A stretch of 64,000 bases of DNA from Desmodesmus armatus. Taxonomy: Eukaryota > Chlorophyta > Chlorophyceae > Sphaeropleales > Scenedesmaceae. Position numbers and translations under genes: made by a program. Positions 60,101 through 64,000 of the stretch are shown one piece after another; within the stretch, counting starts at the first letter, position 1; each line of letters opens with the position of its first letter. The notes beneath the pieces were generated by a model. The model ran no database searches and was not told where the DNA came from. It saw nothing but the letters and a program-made list of their open reading frames with translations. The DNA lies in contig VIIQ02000064.1 in the NCBI GenBank assembly GCA_007449985.2, forward strand, positions 372,001 through 436,000. The letters run 5' to 3'.

Positions 60101-63100
60101 CCCCTCCTCCACCGCACACTGCACACTTATTTGGCGGGCGACGCAGCGAGACTTTGACATATGGGACGAACAGTACGAGCAAATTGCGTCAGGCCTGATG
60201 CTGCGGTCGGTTGACGTGCAGGCTGTTGCATCAGCTGTGCCCGCGCTGACAGCTCATGCTGTCGTTGAAGTTGCAGCCCCCCTTACGGCACGGCCAGCCC
60301 TCAGCATCAACATCACCAGGCGGTTACCTCCGATGGGAGGTTCTTCGTCGCAGTATGATCCTATGTGTTGTGGTGGATCATCTGGAAGTGCTACTGGCGG
60401 GTCGTGCTTCTGCGACCTTTACAACAAGAATGACCAGCGGGTGACAGGCTCTTGGACTGGGTGGACACGTCCGTTGCAAAGCAGTAGCAACTTTGTGCTT
60501 GTGCCAGGTAAGTGATTTCCTCAGCAGCCTCAAACCTTGACCTTGTACTTGCCACTGCTTGAGTAAATCTGTCCACAGCATGCTTGCTATAATCCTTGCC
60601 ATGCCTTGTCGCTGGGATGTGGACCATCAGACTGTTGGATTCTTTGTGGTCTAGTCGTGTTCATTGCTAGTTGGCAAGCTGGTTTTGCCAGTCAGTTTGT
60701 GATGTACTAGCCCAGGAACGCATGCACATGCTAATGGTGCTGCTAACCCACCTGTGGCCAACCAAGTGATGCTTCCCTGGCACAGGTGACCCTATCCTCT
60801 ATTCTTTCACACTGTCAAACACGGGAAGTGTGGCCCTACGTGACCTACGTCTGCGGCAGAACAGTGACATCGTATCTGTGACCTGTCAGCCCAGCCTCAA
60901 CAGCACGCTGCCCGTGGGGGCTACCATGACGTGTCTGGCCCGCCGTTACTTGACCCAAGACGAATTCGACTTCAATCACACGATATCAGCGCAATTTGTT
61001 GCCAGCAACATTGTGCCTCATCCTGACGGCCTGCAGGTGAACAGCAATACACCCAAGTCTGACACACCCCGGGTATTTATGCAAAAGGTTGGCCTGACCA
61101 GCCCGGGCTTGACAAGGCTGGGTGATCTGCGGGCTGAAGCTGAGGGATGGCAGTGCAACCATATGGAGTCCACAGGTGGGGCTTGCTTCTGGCACATGCA
61201 CTACTCGTCATGTAGCGTCAATGCTATCAAGAAGCATCAAGGAATGCTATTTGAGGTGTCATTGCTTCTACTCAAACCCCAAACGTGTTGCACCTTGTTG
61301 CAAAGGTTCGGGTTTGCGGTGCTGTGTGTTGCCCTTGCAGCCTACATGCTGGAGTGTCATGCCGTCATGCGGAACAATGGCACCCTGAATCTCTTTGACA
61401 TCCATGGTCCCTGGGACTTCCATGCACCTGCGCTATCTTCTGGTGCATATCAATCAGTGTCTGTGAGTGAGATGCCCAAACCTACAGCACTGACATCTGA
61501 CTGACTTGGAGGAGCATGCTTGCATCACTGCATCGCTTTAACTAAAACGGGGGGGGGGGGGGGGTGCAGCCGCTGCTGATGGGTACCTCCGGCACAGGTG
61601 CTGCCAATGTAGGGTGGTAAAACCTGGGCCTAACCATGATATCTTGTTTCTTGACACTACCAATGCAGTACTATCTACCATTAACAGAGCAGGACCTTGA
61701 TGCTGGCAAGGCCAACGTCAGTGGCACAGTGTACGCGAGCTTCAACAAAGGAGGCAACATATCTGTGGTGGCCCGAACCTATTCTACAATAGCAACGCTG
61801 TGGCAACAATGGCCAACACTGGAGGTCAGCATCGCTCTTGCACCCAACCAGTCTGCATGGATCAGCAGCGCAGGTGAGTGGCAAGGCAACAGTTGCGTTG
61901 GGCAATTGGTCCTGGGAACACTGCCACATGCAGTCCATGTGCAGTGCTGCTACCAGCTTGTCTCAAAATGTCAGACTGGCACCCTTTGCCAGTGTTGCGC
62001 AACGAAAGCGGAGCTCCAGCACATCTCAGTACTGTCTGTGTACATGTGTAAATTTTTGCAGGCTCTGTTGTGTCATTCATCCTTACAGCAGTCAACAGGT
62101 AAGCTGCTAGAGCAACCAGTAGTTGCTCTGGATGGCCTCCTTGACTGACTGTTCTGCTATGCCGCAGCCTTCAAGCATTCAGCTGTTTGGTGGGACAACA
62201 GGTCCATGCCTTGAATATCATGGCCACATGCTGCCAGCCAATCAATCATTTTCACTGCATGCGCATGCACACTTACAAGATCCCTGAACGCCTGCCACTG
62301 CTGCAGGGGTACTACACGGCTGTACAATGTCACGGTCAACAGCCCAGACCTGGATACTGTCCACTGCCCTACCACCAACACCACCTTGCGCATTCGGCAA
62401 AACCTCACCTGTACCGGAACCTACACCATCAAAGAGTGGGACCTGCAACAGCCCTCTCTGTCCTTCAACGTGCAAGGCAACTCACCCACCCTACCGCCTG
62501 ACAGGCAAGCACGTATTGGTCCCACAGCTGTCCTGCACATGCTGGTGACCTCTCAGCTGCACCTGGATGTTGTGGCCAGCTCGTGCCACAGAGCAACGCT
62601 ACCTGCAAGTGAGTGCCACTGAAGCACTGAATCCCGGGTTGGTTGATACGGCAATGCTCCTTGAGCACGATGCATGAACGAAAGGTCATTCATTCTGCTA
62701 GGGTATTCAGAGTATCACAACAGCTGTCTCAGCCATCTGTGAGTCCCCTGCTACTGCCTCCTATCACCCTCAAAGCAAGCTTGCTCCCTATTGGCCTTGC
62801 AGGTGGAACACAAGCAGGGGGCATGCTTGATGTGGTACGCTGCACTGTGATGCTTGCCAACTTTGGCAGCTTGAGCTTGAGGGATATTGTGCTGGATGGT
62901 GTTGATGCTGGGTGCAATGCCCTTGAGCTTTCGCCAGGGCAGTCTGTCAACTGCACAGCTACAAGGTAACACCACTGGAGCACACGTGGAGCTGCAAGGC
63001 CCTTGAGCAAGTCGCTCAGCAAGATCTTGGCAAGATGCTGAAACACAGTGCCCCTGCTATGAACCACACACAGTGTACTACTAGTACGCTTTGAAAGCGA

Positions 63101-63928
63101 AGCCGGAGCGCAATGCCACACATTTCCTGTTAGGGGAGGTTTGCTTGATAGGAGTAGGATGCTTTGATGTAAGCGGTGACACTCACCATTGAATGTGCAC
63201 TTTGTGGCTCTCAGGCTTCTGGCGTCAGATGATCTGGAAGCTGGCTTTGTCACGGTGATTGTTCCTGCTGCATCAGGACAGCCTGACAATGGCAATGTGC
63301 CCAGAGTGTTCAGCACACCTGACAGCGCGGTTGTGGTTCTGGGTGGCAGGGTTTCTATGATGGACATCAGCGTTGCAGCTGTACCTCTGGTGATACACCA
63401 GCACGGTGAGTGCTGAGATGGCTTGTACTGTGGGTGCAGCACCGTCCTGCAGTGGGTTGCAGCCTTGGCCTTCTACACACCACACCTTGTAATTTACCAA
63501 GTAGTTCAGGTAGCTGCTGTGCCACTTTTGTGAAAGGGTTGCGGTGAAACACCTGCACAACCTGCGTGATCCTGCAGGAACACCCATCAATCTCACCGCC
63601 ACTGTCACCAACACCGGCAACATGACCCTCAAGGGCGTGATGGTGGACGTCCCAGACGTCTTCAGAGCCACCATGGTCTGCACCATTGGCTCTCAGCCAT
63701 ACAACACCACATCACTCCTGCAGCCTGGGGCAGTGCTGACCTGCAAGTCTTCCTATGTGGCCACGCTCTCTGATCTTGAGGAGGGAGACCACACTGCAAC
63801 AGTGACTGCGGTGACCCCTGCTGCAGACCTGTCTGTTTCCCGAGACATTACCTTTGTTGCCCAGCGGCGACCTGAGGTCTCAATAGAGATAAACAGCGCT
63901 GAATGCAGCAGTGTGCCGGCTAAAGCAG
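54114..63928 (+). CDS. Giant secreted modular repeat protein, paralogue B (3' end beyond window)
   Basis: Exons: 54114-54174, 54459-54521, 54804-54926, 55162-55488, 55972-56439, 56685-57032, 57222-57260, 57430-57684, 58381-58452, 58766-59118, 59401-59728, 59980-60507, 60786-61175, 61341-61462, 61669-61873, 62062-62098, 62307-62608, 62803-62965, 63215-63405, 63578-63928. Phases agree throughout, giving about 1,575 residues before the edge. It starts with the same split signal peptide as A (LLLFGLLT-AIAAG). Exons 4-10 (counting 57430-57684 plus 58381-58452 as one) correspond one-to-one to A exons 14-20, with near-identical sizes. Later exons encode further Cys-containing modules, e.g. NTGSVALRDLRL, YYLPLTEQDLDAG, NTGNMTLKGVMV. 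Exon 3 appears to fuse the start of A exon 3 (VQNALRRLLQGSP) to an end like A exon 13 (GCDFDLRG versus GCEVNMKG). Secreted and glycosylated by inference; function unknown. Confidence 0.5.
57703..58374. mobile_element. Candidate non-autonomous TIR element forming an extra intron in paralogue B
   Basis: Paralogue A has one continuous exon (1816-1472) where B has 255 nt + 696-nt intron + 72 nt. Within the B intron, GTAGTGGTGTGAATTGT (57703-57719) and the reverse complement of 58358-58374 (GTAGTAGTTTGAGTTGT) match at 14 of 17 positions, like terminal inverted repeats of a 672-bp element. No transposase frame is present. A target-site duplication is not clear. The donor GTAAGATC lies in ancestral exon sequence just outside the element and the acceptor is ACACAG at its right edge. 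Confidence 0.5.
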
Positions 63929-64000
63929 GTGAGAGCGTGGATGGATTGTGCCAGTGCACGTCTTGAGTCTCATCACGCAAAACAACGTCACAACTGTTAC

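Overview
This window is eukaryotic nuclear DNA, most likely from a chlamydomonadalean green alga (a Haematococcus-like organism would fit; the species is inferred). Evidence: every recognisable gene is split by short GT-AG introns; proteins carry long Gln and Ala runs encoded by CAG/GCA/CTG triplet tracts; TGTAA, the green-algal polyadenylation signal, lies downstream of most stop codons; and the gene set (very-long-chain 3-ketoacyl-CoA synthase, Obg GTPase, START protein, TAM41, PTH2) is plant/alga-like. No bacterial, viral or plasmid organisation is visible.

Layout: 1-10534 (-) holds 20 exons of a very large secreted repeat protein (paralogue A), running off the left edge. 54114-63928 (+) holds 20 exons of its sister (paralogue B), running off the right edge. 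The two start codons face away from each other 43.6 kb apart, so the window is bracketed by an inverted, divergently transcribed gene duplication. Between them lie eight ordinary genes: START-domain protein (+, 12821-15523), TAM41 (-, 18102-21330), a large disordered protein of unknown function (+, 21657-26951), an RRM protein resembling nucleolar NOL8 (-, 27731-31138), 3-ketoacyl-CoA synthase (-, 31948-37187), a repeat-rich gap (37188-42289), a novel membrane protein (-, 42290-44158, 5' end not found), organellar Obg GTPase (-, 45238-51132) and peptidyl-tRNA hydrolase 2 (+, 51520-53246). TAM41 with the disordered protein, and Obg with PTH2, form two closely spaced divergent pairs.

The A/B proteins are the most unusual content. 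Each begins with a signal peptide split over two exons, followed by tandem beta-sandwich-like modules of about 100-120 residues, with the pattern NxGxVxLxxV, a Cys-containing loop, a LxPGxxxxCTxxYxxTQxDLDxG-like strand, and a closing strand ending in a Gly that straddles a phase-1 intron. This resembles the DUF11/DUF7507-type conserved repeats of bacterial surface proteins (family assignment from memory, not searched). Most exons are phase 1-1, so modules can be added or lost in frame, and B appears to have lost the equivalent of ten A exons through a hybrid exon. B also has an extra intron exactly where a TIR-bearing insertion interrupts the exon that is continuous in A.

Four of the central genes carry apparent single-base frameshifts, mostly in G/C homopolymers. 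This pattern points to uncorrected long-read indels rather than true pseudogenes. I had no tools, so all exon models come from splice motifs, reading phase and family resemblance.
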